Positions 44,400 through 52,745 of a stretch of DNA of 64,000 nucleotides are shown piece after piece. Source of the DNA: Altererythrobacter sp. C41 (GTDB taxonomy: Bacteria; Pseudomonadota; Alphaproteobacteria; Sphingomonadales; Sphingomonadaceae); NCBI RefSeq assembly GCF_016803135.1, contig NZ_JAEVFE010000007.1, positions 62,001 through 126,000 on the forward strand, given 5' to 3'. Under the pieces are notes generated by a model. It saw nothing but the letters and a program-made list of their open reading frames with translations. It was not told the DNA's origin and searched no databases. The position numbers and the translations under genes were made by a program. Positions within the stretch are counted from its first letter, which is position 1, and every line of letters starts with the position of its first letter.

Positions 44400-46304
44400 T
44401 CATCCCTCCGCCGGCTCCACCACCGCCAGCACCGCCTCCACCTGCACCTGCGCGCCCGCGCTGGCGGCAAGCTCGGTCACGGTCCCGTCGAACGGGGCGG
44501 TCAGCGCGTGCTCCATCTTCATCGCCTCGAGCACCATCAGCCGCTGCCCGGCGATGACGACGTCCCCCTCCGCCACATCGACTGCGATCACCTTGCCCGG
44601 CATGGGCGCGACGATGTCGCCATCATGGGCGGAGTGGTGGCCTGAGCCATCGGGTCCTCGCACCGAAAATGAGTAGGTCTGACCGCGCTCGGTCACGAAT
44701 ATCGTTTCATCAGGCGTCATCGAGGCGCAAATGCCAAATGCGGCCTCATGTTTGCTGCTATCGCCTGTCACCGCGTGACCACCTTCGAAAAGGGTCACAT
44801 CCTCTTGGCGCGGTCTGTTGAGTCGGAAACCAAAAAGTCCTGCGCGCAGCTGTCCTTCGGGCGTATAACTCCCGCTCCAATCAAGATGGTCGCGCCGGAA
44901 GCGGCGTGCCGCTGCGTTATTGGCGGACTGGCTTGACCGCTCGGCTGGTAGCAGAGTCGTTCCCTTACGTTCAATCAGACCTGTATCTAGTTCGGCAGCA
45001 CGAAACTCCTCCAGATCGAGGCACTCGAACAGGAAGCCCTGATTGGTTTTCAAGGGCGAAACATAGCTGTTGTTCAATGCGTCCAATATGGCCTCGATCG
45101 CACTGTCGCGATCGGCGGCGTGGACCACCATTTTGGCAATCATCGGGTCGTAGTGGGAGCTGACGATATCGCCTTCCTCCACACCCGTTTCGATTCGGAT
45201 GCGGTGTTCAAGCTCCAGGTCATTGATCAGCCCAGGACTCGGCAAAAACCCTTTCGCCGGATCTTCGGCATAGAGCCGCGCTTCGATGGCGTGGCCGTTG
45301 ATGCTCAGCTCCTCCTGCTTGAGCGGCACCGGCTCCCCGCTCGCCACGCGTAGCTGCCACTCCACCAGATCCACCCCGGTGATCTCCTCGGTCACCGGGT
45401 GTTCGACCTGGAGGCGGGTGTTCATCTCCATGAAGAAAATGTGGGTAGCGCGCAGGCCCTCGCTGGCGTCGGCGATGAACTCGATCGTGCCGGCGCCTTC
45501 GTAGTCGACCGCCTGCGCCGCGCGGACGGCGGCGGCGCAGATTTCCGCGCGCGTCGCCTCGTCCATGCCGGGGGCCGGGGCTTCCTCGATCACTTTCTGG
45601 TGGCGGCGCTGGAGCGAGCAGTCGCGTTCGAACAGGTGGACGACGTTGCCGTGGCTGTCGCCGAACACCTGCACCTCGATATGGCGGGGCGAGGTGATCC
45701 ACTTCTCCAGCAGCACCTCGTCGTTGCCGAAGCTCGCCTTTGCCTCACGGCGGCAGGATTCGAGCGCGGCTTCGAAATCGCCCGCCGCATCGACCTTGCG
45801 CATGCCCTTGCCGCCGCCGCCGGCGACGGCCTTGATCAACACCGGATAGCCGATCGCGTCGGCCTCGGCCTTGAGGCGCTCGGCCGACTGGTCCTCGCCT
45901 TCGTAGCCGGGCGTCACCGGAACGCCGGCGGCGCGCATCAGCTTCTTGGCCGCGTCCTTGAGGCCCATGGCGCGGATGCTCTGCGGCTTCGGGCCGACCC
46001 AGATCAGCCCGGCATCGATCACGGCCTGCGCGAAATCGGCGTTCTCGGAAAGGAAGCCGTAGCCGGGATGGATCGCCTCCGCCCCGGTCTGCTGCGCGGC
46101 GGTGATGATCTTCTCGCCGACGAGGTAGCTTTCGGCCGCGGGCGAAGGGCCGATATGGACCGCTTCGTCGGCCTGGCGGACGTGGAGCGCCCGCGCGTCG
46201 GCATCGGAATAGACCGCCACCGTGGCGATCCCCATCGCGCGCGCGGTGCGGATGATGCGGCAGGCGATCTCGCCGCGATTGGCGATCAGAAGCTTGGTGA
46301 TCAT
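44400..46304 (-). CDS. Acyl-CoA carboxylase alpha subunit (biotin carboxylase plus BCCP)
   Basis: A 634-residue acetyl/propionyl/methylcrotonyl-CoA carboxylase alpha subunit. The biotin carboxylase part begins MITKLLIANRGEIACRIIRTA, with ATP-grasp GGGGKGM (162-168) and MEMNTRLQVEHPVTE. The biotinyl domain ends the protein with EAMKM (Lys 596). No beta subunit is adjacent, so the acyl substrate is unclear. Codons for residues about 350-540 (44,690-45,260) are clearly poorer in G+C than the rest of the gene. It follows crtB after 53 nt on the same strand. Confidence 0.93.
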   Translation of the reverse strand: MITKLLIANRGEIACRIIRTARAMGIATVAVYSDADARALHVRQADEAVHIGPSPAAESYLVGEKIITAAQQTGAEAIHPGYGFLSENADFAQAVIDAGLIWVGPKPQSIRAMGLKDAAKKLMRAAGVPVTPGYEGEDQSAERLKAEADAIGYPVLIKAVAGGGGKGMRKVDAAGDFEAALESCRREAKASFGNDEVLLEKWITSPRHIEVQVFGDSHGNVVHLFERDCSLQRRHQKVIEEAPAPGMDEATRAEICAAAVRAAQAVDYEGAGTIEFIADASEGLRATHIFFMEMNTRLQVEHPVTEEITGVDLVEWQLRVASGEPVPLKQEELSINGHAIEARLYAEDPAKGFLPSPGLINDLELEHRIRIETGVEEGDIVSSHYDPMIAKMVVHAADRDSAIEAILDALNNSYVSPLKTNQGFLFECLDLEEFRAAELDTGLIERKGTTLLPAERSSQSANNAAARRFRRDHLDWSGSYTPEGQLRAGLFGFRLNRPRQEDVTLFEGGHAVTGDSSKHEAAFGICASMTPDETIFVTERGQTYSFSVRGPDGSGHHSAHDGDIVAPMPGKVIAVDVAEGDVVIAGQRLMVLEAMKMEHALTAPFDGTVTELAASAGAQVQVEAVLAVVEPAEG

Positions 46305-46357
46305 CGGCAACGGATAGGGCGGTCGGCCCGAAAAGGAAACGGGTCCTTCGCGGTGCG

Positions 46358-47434
46358 TCACGCCTCGTCCGGCAGCGGATCCATCGGGGGCTTGGCGATC
46401 GGGCCGGCCATGCGGACGTCGATCAGGATCTCGCCGCGGGTCCATTCGGGCAGGGCCTCGGGCGGCTGCGGGCGGTTGCGCAGGGCTTCCCAGAAGGCGC
46501 CGATGACGTGCTTCGCCTTTTCCCAGCGCGAGATCACCACGCGGTGATCCCAGGCCGCCCGGCCGCGCGCGCGAACCTCGCGGCCGATCGCACCGTAGAT
46601 GCGCGCGGCGGCGAGCACGGCCCAGCGGCTGCGGAAGGGCAGGCGCGTGGTGCCGAGCTTCGCGGCTGCCTCGTGCCGCTCCATCAGCGCGACCAGTCGC
46701 GCGGCCATGTCGGCCAGTTCGCCGCGGTGGTGCGGCTTCATGTGCTGGCCCGGCTCGATATCCTCCTCGACCAGCCATTCGACCGGCAGGTAGCAGCGGT
46801 CGGCCGCATCGTCCTCGCCGATGTCGCGCGCGATATTGGCGAGCTGGAAGGCGATGCCGAGGTCGCAGGCGCGGTCGAGCGTTTCCGAATCGTCCTTGGG
46901 CACGCCCATGACCACCGCCATCATCACCCCGACCGCGCCGGCGACGTGGTAGCAGTAGCGCGCAAGGTCGCGCTCGGTGCGCGGGCGCCAGCCGGCCGCG
47001 TCGAGCTCGAAGCCCATGATCACGTCCCCGGCCATCTCGCGCGTCAGCCCGCATTCGCGCGCGACGAGGCCGAAGGCGTCGAACGCCGGATCGGCGGTGG
47101 GCAGGCCTTCGAAGGCCCGCTCGGTCAGCAGACGGATCGCGCGCAGGCGCTTGTCGGTATCGGCATGGTCGCCCGGCTCGCCGCCGTGGTCCTGCCCGTC
47201 GGCAAGATCGTCGCACCGCCGGCACCAGGCGTAGAGCAGCCATACCCGTTCGCGGGTGGCACGGTCGAACAGCTCGCTCGCGGTGGCGAAGCTTTTCGAT
47301 CCTTCGGCGATCGCATCGTAGGCGTGCTCCACCAGCGACCAGCGTTCCCGCCCGCCGCCCGCCTGCGCCGGCGTCGTCCGCAGGATGCGCGACGGCGCCA
47401 GCATCCGCGGCACGACCCGGCGGGGGCGGCTCAT
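46358..47434 (-). CDS. crtB: Phytoene synthase
   Basis: Joins two geranylgeranyl diphosphates into phytoene, the first carotenoid step. The 358-residue protein has both aspartate-rich sites: RRCDDLAD (Asp 75, 76, 79) and NIARDIGEDD (from Asp 204). SKSFATAS, GVMMAVVMG and RCYLPVEWL are family blocks. It precedes the carboxylase gene and follows a LOG-family gene by 46 nt. It is separated by about 7 kb from crtY-crtI, unlike the usual crtYIB cluster. Confidence 0.95.
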   Translation of the reverse strand: MSRPRRVVPRMLAPSRILRTTPAQAGGGRERWSLVEHAYDAIAEGSKSFATASELFDRATRERVWLLYAWCRRCDDLADGQDHGGEPGDHADTDKRLRAIRLLTERAFEGLPTADPAFDAFGLVARECGLTREMAGDVIMGFELDAAGWRPRTERDLARYCYHVAGAVGVMMAVVMGVPKDDSETLDRACDLGIAFQLANIARDIGEDDAADRCYLPVEWLVEEDIEPGQHMKPHHRGELADMAARLVALMERHEAAAKLGTTRLPFRSRWAVLAAARIYGAIGREVRARGRAAWDHRVVISRWEKAKHVIGAFWEALRNRPQPPEALPEWTRGEILIDVRMAGPIAKPPMDPLPDEA

Positions 47435-47480
47435 GGTCTCTCCCCTCCCGGTTGCGCGAGGGGCCGGGGGCGCGCCGCGT

Positions 47481-48062
47481 TCACAGGTCGCTCGCCTTCA
47501 TCTGGAAGATCGGGGTGTGCGGTTGGTAAGCGGCCATCCGGTCCAGCAGCGCGGGCAGAGTCGGTTCGGCGATGACGATACCCTGATGCGCGGGCCGGAC
47601 GAAGCCCACTTCGGCCATGTGCCGGTTGAACGCGATCAGATGGTCGTAGAACCCGAAGGCGTTGAGCAGGCCCACGGGCTTCGTGTGATAGCCGAGCTGC
47701 GCCCAGCTCACGGCTTCCCACAACTCGTCCATCGTCCCGACGCCGCCGGGGATGGTGACGAACCCGTCGCTGAGGTCGGTGAAGCGCTGCTTGCGCTCGT
47801 GCATGCCGGTGACGGTGTGGAGCTCGGTGCAGTCGGTGTTGGCAACCTCGCTGCCGGCGAGCGCATCGGGGATCACCCCGATCACCTCACCCCCCGCGTC
47901 GAGCGCGCCGCTCGCCACAGCTCCCATCAGCCCGAGCCGCCCGCCGCCATAGACGACCCCGATCCCGCGCTCCGCCAGGGTGCGCCCGACCTCGCGGGCG
48001 AGCTCGATGTAACGCGGATCGGCGGGCGTCGCGGACCCGCAGTAGATGGCCAGACGGTTCAT
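47481..48062 (-). CDS. LOG family protein (nucleoside monophosphate phosphoribohydrolase type)
   Basis: A 193-residue Rossmann-fold enzyme with GGGRLGLMG (39-47), MHERK (Arg 90, Lys 91) and the catalytic PGGVGTMDE (105-113). LOG proteins cleave the base from AMP or cytokinin ribotides; many bacterial ones act on AMP-like compounds. The start is the ATG at 48062 (MNRLAIYCGS). It appears to head a unit with crtB, but a link to carotenoids is not supported by known biochemistry. Confidence 0.9.
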   Translation of the reverse strand: MNRLAIYCGSATPADPRYIELAREVGRTLAERGIGVVYGGGRLGLMGAVASGALDAGGEVIGVIPDALAGSEVANTDCTELHTVTGMHERKQRFTDLSDGFVTIPGGVGTMDELWEAVSWAQLGYHTKPVGLLNAFGFYDHLIAFNRHMAEVGFVRPAHQGIVIAEPTLPALLDRMAAYQPHTPIFQMKASDL

Positions 48063-48128
48063 GCCGCGCTCTTTGGCCCGGTGCGGCGCATTGGGCAATG
48101 TTTCACGCGGCGGCGCTCCATCCTGCTC

Positions 48129-48156
48129 CGTCATCCCGGCTTTCACCGGGATGACG
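48129..48156. repeat. GTCATCCCGG palindromic repeat
   Basis: CGTCATCCCGG (48129-48139) pairs with CCGGGATGACG (48146-48156) around CTTTCA, an 11-bp perfect stem between phoX and the LOG gene. A half-copy (CCGGGATGAC) occurs near 49,540 and a shorter relative near 14,064, as expected of an interspersed palindrome. It may also terminate phoX transcription. Confidence 0.7.
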
Positions 48157-48164
48157 ATGGCCCG

Positions 48165-49487
48165 CTACGCCAGCCACGGCCCCTGGATGGCGAAGGTCTT
48201 GGCCGGGCTGTAGGCATTGACGAACAGCGTGCGGCCGTCGGGGGAGAAGCAGGCGCCCGCCCATTCGGTCTGCTCGTGCAGGAAGGCGATCGGGTAGGCG
48301 GCACCTTCGGGCGTGATTCCGCGCAGGTGGTTCTCGACCACGTCGGTATACTGGTCCTCGCACACCACCAGGTGTCCGTTCGGCCCGACCGTCAGGTTGT
48401 CGCCGTAGTTGAACTGGTCGCGGCTGGTCGATTCGAAGAACAGTTGGAGCCGGTCGGCCTGTCCGCCGCGGCCGGGGACGAGGCGGAAGATCTGCCCCAG
48501 CTTGGCCGCACCGCCGCTGGTGCAGCAGAAGTAGAGCTCGCCGTCGCCCATGTGGATGCCCTCGCCGCGCGCGAACACCGCCGCGCCCGCCGCCGCGCCG
48601 CGCTGGCGCAGGTCGTCCTCCGGCGCTTCGACGTTGTCGAGATCGACCCAGCGCACCTCGGCCCAGGCCTGCGCCGGCATCGGCGCACCCTGCCAGTTGC
48701 GCGTGTCCGCCGGCGCATCGACGATCGCCAGCGCCTGGAGCTTGCCGCCGTCGGCCAGCTTGCCCCGCGTGTTCGGAACGAAGCGGTAGAGCAGGCTGTC
48801 GTCGCGGTCCTCGGTCTGGTAGACGATCCCGGTCGCCGGATCGACGCAGGCGGCCTCGTGATTGAAGCGGCCCATCGCCGTCAGCGGCACCGGATCGATC
48901 AGGCCGGGCGCGGCGGCGGGCACTTCGAAGGTCCAGCCGTGGTCCTGGTTGATCCGGCCGTCGGCGCTGACCGGCGCTTCCTCGCAAGTCAGCCAGCTTC
49001 CCCACGGCGTCACCCCGCCCGCACAGTTGCGGATCGTGCCGGCGAGCGAGCGGTACTGCTTCTCGACCGCCAAGGTTTCGGCATCGAGCACCAGCGTGGT
49101 CGTGCCGCCGGGCAGCGGGACAAGGCTGCGCGCCACGGTGTCGAACGCCGGGCCCGCGACGCCGCCGCCGTCCTTGCCGGGCACGAGTTCGTGATTGCGC
49201 ACCAGCGCGATCTTGCCTCCGCCGAGATCGAAGCAGCCCATGCCGTCGGCCGCGTCGGGCACGGTGAAGCCGTCGCTCATCGCGTCGCCGAGCTTGGACA
49301 GCACGCGGTAGGAGAACCCCTCGGGCAGGTCGATCAGCCCCGCCGGATCGGGCCGCAGCGGACCGTAGCCCGCGCTGCGCGCGGCGCCGGCCATGGTGGT
49401 CGAGCAGCCGCTCGCCGCGAGCCCGGCAAAGGCGCTGCCGGTGGCGGCGAGGAACGTGCGGCGGTTGGCGGTGAGCGATGCAGGCAT
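48165..49487 (-). CDS. PhoX/DUF839-family phosphatase-like protein
   Basis: A 440-residue exported protein with a Tat-type leader (NRRTFLAATGSAFAGLAAS, Cys 28). The mature part has the PhoX-like beta-propeller blocks GMGCFDLGGGKIALVRNHEL, NCAGGVTPWGSWLTCEE, FNHEAACVDPATGIVYQTEDR and NLTVGPNGHLVVCEDQY. PhoX enzymes are calcium/iron alkaline phosphatases exported by Tat. The acidic ligands appear present, but activity is inferred only. It is the first gene of the minus-strand run leading to crtB. Confidence 0.87.
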   Translation of the reverse strand: MPASLTANRRTFLAATGSAFAGLAASGCSTTMAGAARSAGYGPLRPDPAGLIDLPEGFSYRVLSKLGDAMSDGFTVPDAADGMGCFDLGGGKIALVRNHELVPGKDGGGVAGPAFDTVARSLVPLPGGTTTLVLDAETLAVEKQYRSLAGTIRNCAGGVTPWGSWLTCEEAPVSADGRINQDHGWTFEVPAAAPGLIDPVPLTAMGRFNHEAACVDPATGIVYQTEDRDDSLLYRFVPNTRGKLADGGKLQALAIVDAPADTRNWQGAPMPAQAWAEVRWVDLDNVEAPEDDLRQRGAAAGAAVFARGEGIHMGDGELYFCCTSGGAAKLGQIFRLVPGRGGQADRLQLFFESTSRDQFNYGDNLTVGPNGHLVVCEDQYTDVVENHLRGITPEGAAYPIAFLHEQTEWAGACFSPDGRTLFVNAYSPAKTFAIQGPWLA

Positions 49488-49695
49488 GTCTTGCTGTCCC
49501 CTGAGAGTTGGCGTGGCCCGGATGCGATAGCAGCGTGACGCCGGGATGACAGGTCACAATTGTCGCCGCAAATCGCGTTTCGCGGGCGGAAATCGCTCCT
49601 TACGGCTGACTGGAGGCTCCGTCTGGCGCGCAATAATTCCGGTCCGGCGCTAACGGGTATACCTTTCGCCGCGAAACCGGGAGGGGGCAGCCCCT

Positions 49696-50121
49696 ATGGA
49701 GCCGCGCGACAGTGCCAGTCTCGATGCGTTAAGCTGGTTCGAGAGTCTTGCCCGCTTGTCCGCCTGGACGGCGGCCGAAGCTCCGATCGAGAACGTCCTG
49801 CGCCTTTCCTACCATCTCGCCGCCCTCGCCCCGTCGCCGTTCGGAGCGATCGCGGCCGCCACGCTGGACGAGACCGCCTTCGACGAGCTGCTCGAGCGGC
49901 AGGCGTTCGAGGCCGCGGCCGCCGCGCTGATCGGAACGGCCCTGTCCTGCGAGATCGTCTCGCGCGCCGGGGGCCCGGCGACCGGACGCGTCTGGCTCGA
50001 GGGCGACACGGAGGAGAGCCTCGCCAGCTCGAGCTTGCCCGCAATGGCGCTCGTGCGCGCCTGGCTCGCCTTCATGCTTGGCCTGAATCAGGCGACCGGC
50101 AGCTCCCACAAATCGGCGTAG
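49696..50121 (+). CDS. Hypothetical acidic protein, tail-to-tail with the LuxR regulator
   Basis: A 141-residue protein of unknown family. It is acidic, mostly helical in appearance, with no signal peptide. WLEGDTEESLASSSLP and RAWLAFMLGLNQ stand near the C-terminus. GGGAGGGGG precedes its ATG, which argues that it is real. Its last 34 bases overlap the convergent LuxR-type gene, so the two transcripts are antisense there. Confidence 0.6.
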   Translation: MEPRDSASLDALSWFESLARLSAWTAAEAPIENVLRLSYHLAALAPSPFGAIAAATLDETAFDELLERQAFEAAAAALIGTALSCEIVSRAGGPATGRVWLEGDTEESLASSSLPAMALVRAWLAFMLGLNQATGSSHKSA

Positions 50122-50732
50122 ATCCCGATCCGCACCGCGTCCGACGTCGATCGGGCGTCGAGCTTGCGCATGACGTTCTTGCGGTAGATCTCGACCGTGC
50201 GCGGGCTGAGCTCGAGCTCGGCGGCGATCTGCTTGTTCGAATTGCCGTTCAGCAGCGAGACGAGCACGTCGTGCTCGCGCCCGGTCAGCTGATCGACCGA
50301 GGCCTTCGCCCGGGCACGGGCCAGTTCGATCTGGCGCCGGCGGTCACCTTCCTCGCCTAACCGCCGCAGGGTTTCGTCCAGCAGCGCCGGCTCGAACGGC
50401 CAGCGCAGGTAGTCGAGCGCGCCCTCGCGCATCGCGCGTACGACATGCTCCGGCTCGGGCGCGTCGCAATAGATCGCGACCGGATAGTAACGCCCCTTGG
50501 CGCGCAGGCTGGCGAGAAATTGCGAGAAGTGGTTCGGCTCCGCCTGTTCGACCATCAGCACCACGCCGCGAGGCGGCAGGATGCGCAGGAACTCGCTGAT
50601 ATCCTCGTAGATTTCGGCGTGGAGCCTGCGCGCCAGCAGGTCGCGCGAGATCTCGGCACGCCGGCGTGTGTCGAAGTCGATCACATGCACGGGCAGAGCG
50701 CCCGTGTCCCCTGTCACCACCATGGCCGGCAC
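50088..50732 (-). CDS. LuxR-type regulator with a degenerate receiver domain
   Basis: A 214-residue transcription factor laid out like FixJ. The N-terminal receiver-like fold (about 14-125) is followed by a LuxR helix-turn-helix (LTGREHDVLVSLLNGNSNKQIAAELELSPRTVEIYRKNVMRKL, about 149-191). The phosphorylation Asp is replaced by Met 60 (GVVLMVEQ). The conserved Thr/Ser position is Cys 89 and the Lys position is Trp 111, so phosphorelay control is unlikely. It stands between a hypothetical gene and the flagellar fliS-fliD genes and may regulate motility, which is inference. Confidence 0.85.
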   Translation of the reverse strand: MPAMVVTGDTGALPVHVIDFDTRRRAEISRDLLARRLHAEIYEDISEFLRILPPRGVVLMVEQAEPNHFSQFLASLRAKGRYYPVAIYCDAPEPEHVVRAMREGALDYLRWPFEPALLDETLRRLGEEGDRRRQIELARARAKASVDQLTGREHDVLVSLLNGNSNKQIAAELELSPRTVEIYRKNVMRKLDARSTSDAVRIGIYADLWELPVA

Positions 50733-50822
50733 CCGAACGAACGGCTCCGCGCGCCGCGCGTGCAGCGGTTCATCGGTGCAAGGCCGATGCGGGAATTCTG
50801 CGCCCCCAAGCTCAATGAAACC

Positions 50823-50838
50823 CCCCGGTCAGCCGGGG
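50823..50838 (-). terminator. Hairpin after fliS
   Basis: CCCCGG (50823-50828) and CCGGGG (50833-50838) enclose TCAG. On the minus strand the stem is followed by GGTTTC, a weak T tract. It lies about 60 nt after the fliS stop and about 90 nt before the LuxR-type gene start, so it probably ends the flagellar transcript. Confidence 0.55.
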
Positions 50839-50896
50839 CGGCGTTAACTTAATGGCAAGGGTTCTGCAAACGTTAAAATTTGTTTCGTTGAGGCGT

Positions 50897-51289
50897 TCAC
50901 TCTGCCGCCGCAGGCTGCGCGGCGCCGCGCAGGGCGGCCTCGATCTCGAGGAAGTCCTGCCGCACCGAAGCCAGCAGATCGGCGTTGAAATCGGTGACGC
51001 TGCCCAGCACCGCCTGCCGCGCCGCGCCGTAGACCTGCAGCAGCGCTTCGGCCAGCGGAGCCTTGCGGTCGACGCCCATTTCCAGCGCCGTGATCGCGGT
51101 CAGCGCGCGGGTCAGCCCCTTGCTGCGCAGCATGGGATCGCCGCGCTCCTGCGCGAACAGGGCCGAGCCGAGGGCCGCGATCGCCTGTTCCAGGCAGAGC
51201 TGCACGAGCGCCGCGGAATCGCCGCCGTGCACCCGCGCGTCGAGCGAGCTGCGGCGATAGGCCTCGTGCGGATCGGTCAGGGCCAGCAT
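50897..51289 (-). CDS. fliS: Flagellar filament chaperone FliS
   Basis: A 130-residue helical protein that binds flagellin in the cytoplasm and prevents early polymerisation. YRRSSLDARVHGGDSAALVQLCLEQAI matches the FliS N-terminal helix and its flagellin-binding groove. It starts four bases after the fliD stop, the standard fliD-fliS order. No flagellin gene lies in the window. Confidence 0.88.
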   Translation of the reverse strand: MLALTDPHEAYRRSSLDARVHGGDSAALVQLCLEQAIAALGSALFAQERGDPMLRSKGLTRALTAITALEMGVDRKAPLAEALLQVYGAARQAVLGSVTDFNADLLASVRQDFLEIEAALRGAAQPAAAE

Positions 51290-51293
51290 CGTG

Positions 51294-52715
51294 TCAGTCC
51301 CTCCCGGCGTTCCAGGCGTCGATCTGCGACTGGAGGAACGACAGGGTCGACTGCGAGGCGGCGATGCGCGAGTCCGCCTTGGCGAACCGCGCGACCATGT
51401 TCGCCCGCAGCGTTTCCTGCTGGTCCGCCAGCTTGGCAGCCTCTTCCGACAGGTCGGTCGATTGCGACTGGTAGCGCGCGATCGACCCGGCAAGCGATCC
51501 CGGGTCGCCGGTGCGCGACGCCTGGCGCGAGATCCGGTCGACCGTGGCGTAGATGCCGTAGAGCCCCGTGGTGAACATCGCGGCGACGCCGCCGGGATCG
51601 CGTTCGAGCGTTGCGTCGAGGCGCTGGGTATCGAGCCGGAAAGTGCCGTCGCGCTGGATCACCAGGCCGAGATCGGCCAGCGTGCGCGGCGCTCCGTCGG
51701 GCGCGTTGGGCATGATCTCCATGCCCGAAAGCTCCGACAGCGTGCGTTTGAGCGCGCGGGCGCCCGGGTCGCGCGCAAGGTCGCCGTTCATCGGATCGGT
51801 CGCGGTGTAGAGCTCGCTCACAACCTCGTTGAGCGCGTTGACGATGTCCTGCATCGCCGAAGAGATTGTGCCGACCGGGCTGGGAAAGCCGATCGTGGTC
51901 GGCGCGCCGGCATTGGTGCCGGTCAGCTCGAGCGCCAGCCCGGGCGCGACCGTGCCGACGTCGTTGCTGGCGCTGCTCATGGCAATGCCGTCGAGCTTGA
52001 ACTGGGCATCGGCGGAGGCGGCCAGCAGCCGGGCCGGATCGCCGCCGGCGGCCGGATTCCAGGCCAGCGCCGCCAGCCCTTCCTCGCCCACGGTCTCGGT
52101 GGCTTCGACGACGAAGCCGCTCTTCGCGCCCTCGGGTCCCTTGAGGACGAGCTGCGCCCCCTGCGCGGTCTGCGCGACGTAGGCGCTCAGTCCGGCGTTC
52201 TTGGCGTTGATCGCATTGGCTATGTCGGTGAGCGTCGAACCGCTGGCGATATCGACGGTCACGGCCGCCTGCTCGGCATCGGCGGTGAAGCCCGTGCCGT
52301 CGGTCGTGCCGAAGCGAAAGGTGAGCGACCCGGCGCCGACCACTGCGGCCGGATCGGCCATCGCCGGCCCCGTCAGCGTCTGCCCCCGCGCAAGCGCCAG
52401 GACTTCGAGGCTGTAGGAGCCGGAGCCGGTCGTGCCGGCAGGACTGGTTGCCGTGGCGACGGCCGAGTTGCCGATCTGCGGCTTGACCGCGAGGTCGCCC
52501 GCCCGGACCCGGTCGCCGAGCGCGCTCGCCAGCATGGCCAGCGTGTTCTTGAGCGAGGACGCGGCGGAAATCTGCCGTTCGAGCTCTTCGCTCCTGGTAC
52601 TCAGCCGGTCGTTGCGCAGCGCGAACTGCGCGTCGGCGAGATCGCTCGCCAACTTGACCATATCGATCCCGCTACCTGCACCGAGACCGGCGATGATGGA
52701 CGACATTTCGCTCAT
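51294..52715 (-). CDS. fliD: Flagellar cap protein FliD (HAP2)
   Basis: A 473-residue filament cap that guides flagellin folding at the tip. It begins MSEMSSIIAGLGAGSGIDMVKLASDL, the classic N-terminal D0 helix. The middle domain is beta-rich and repeat-like, with adhesive Gly/Thr content. The end (SQSTDLSEEAAKLADQQETLRANMVARFAKADSRIAASQSTLSFLQSQIDAW) is the C-terminal D0 helix. It lies 30 nt after flhB. Confidence 0.93.
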   Translation of the reverse strand: MSEMSSIIAGLGAGSGIDMVKLASDLADAQFALRNDRLSTRSEELERQISAASSLKNTLAMLASALGDRVRAGDLAVKPQIGNSAVATATSPAGTTGSGSYSLEVLALARGQTLTGPAMADPAAVVGAGSLTFRFGTTDGTGFTADAEQAAVTVDIASGSTLTDIANAINAKNAGLSAYVAQTAQGAQLVLKGPEGAKSGFVVEATETVGEEGLAALAWNPAAGGDPARLLAASADAQFKLDGIAMSSASNDVGTVAPGLALELTGTNAGAPTTIGFPSPVGTISSAMQDIVNALNEVVSELYTATDPMNGDLARDPGARALKRTLSELSGMEIMPNAPDGAPRTLADLGLVIQRDGTFRLDTQRLDATLERDPGGVAAMFTTGLYGIYATVDRISRQASRTGDPGSLAGSIARYQSQSTDLSEEAAKLADQQETLRANMVARFAKADSRIAASQSTLSFLQSQIDAWNAGRD

Positions 52716-52745
52716 GACGCTGAGAACGGCTCCTGCAGGCGGGGG

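Noticed and set aside
50853-50868. Sigma-54-like motif TGGCAAGGGTTCTGCA with GG-N10-GC spacing on the plus strand
   Set aside because: It points away from the LuxR-type gene and antisense to fliS; no plus-strand gene follows, so it is probably chance.
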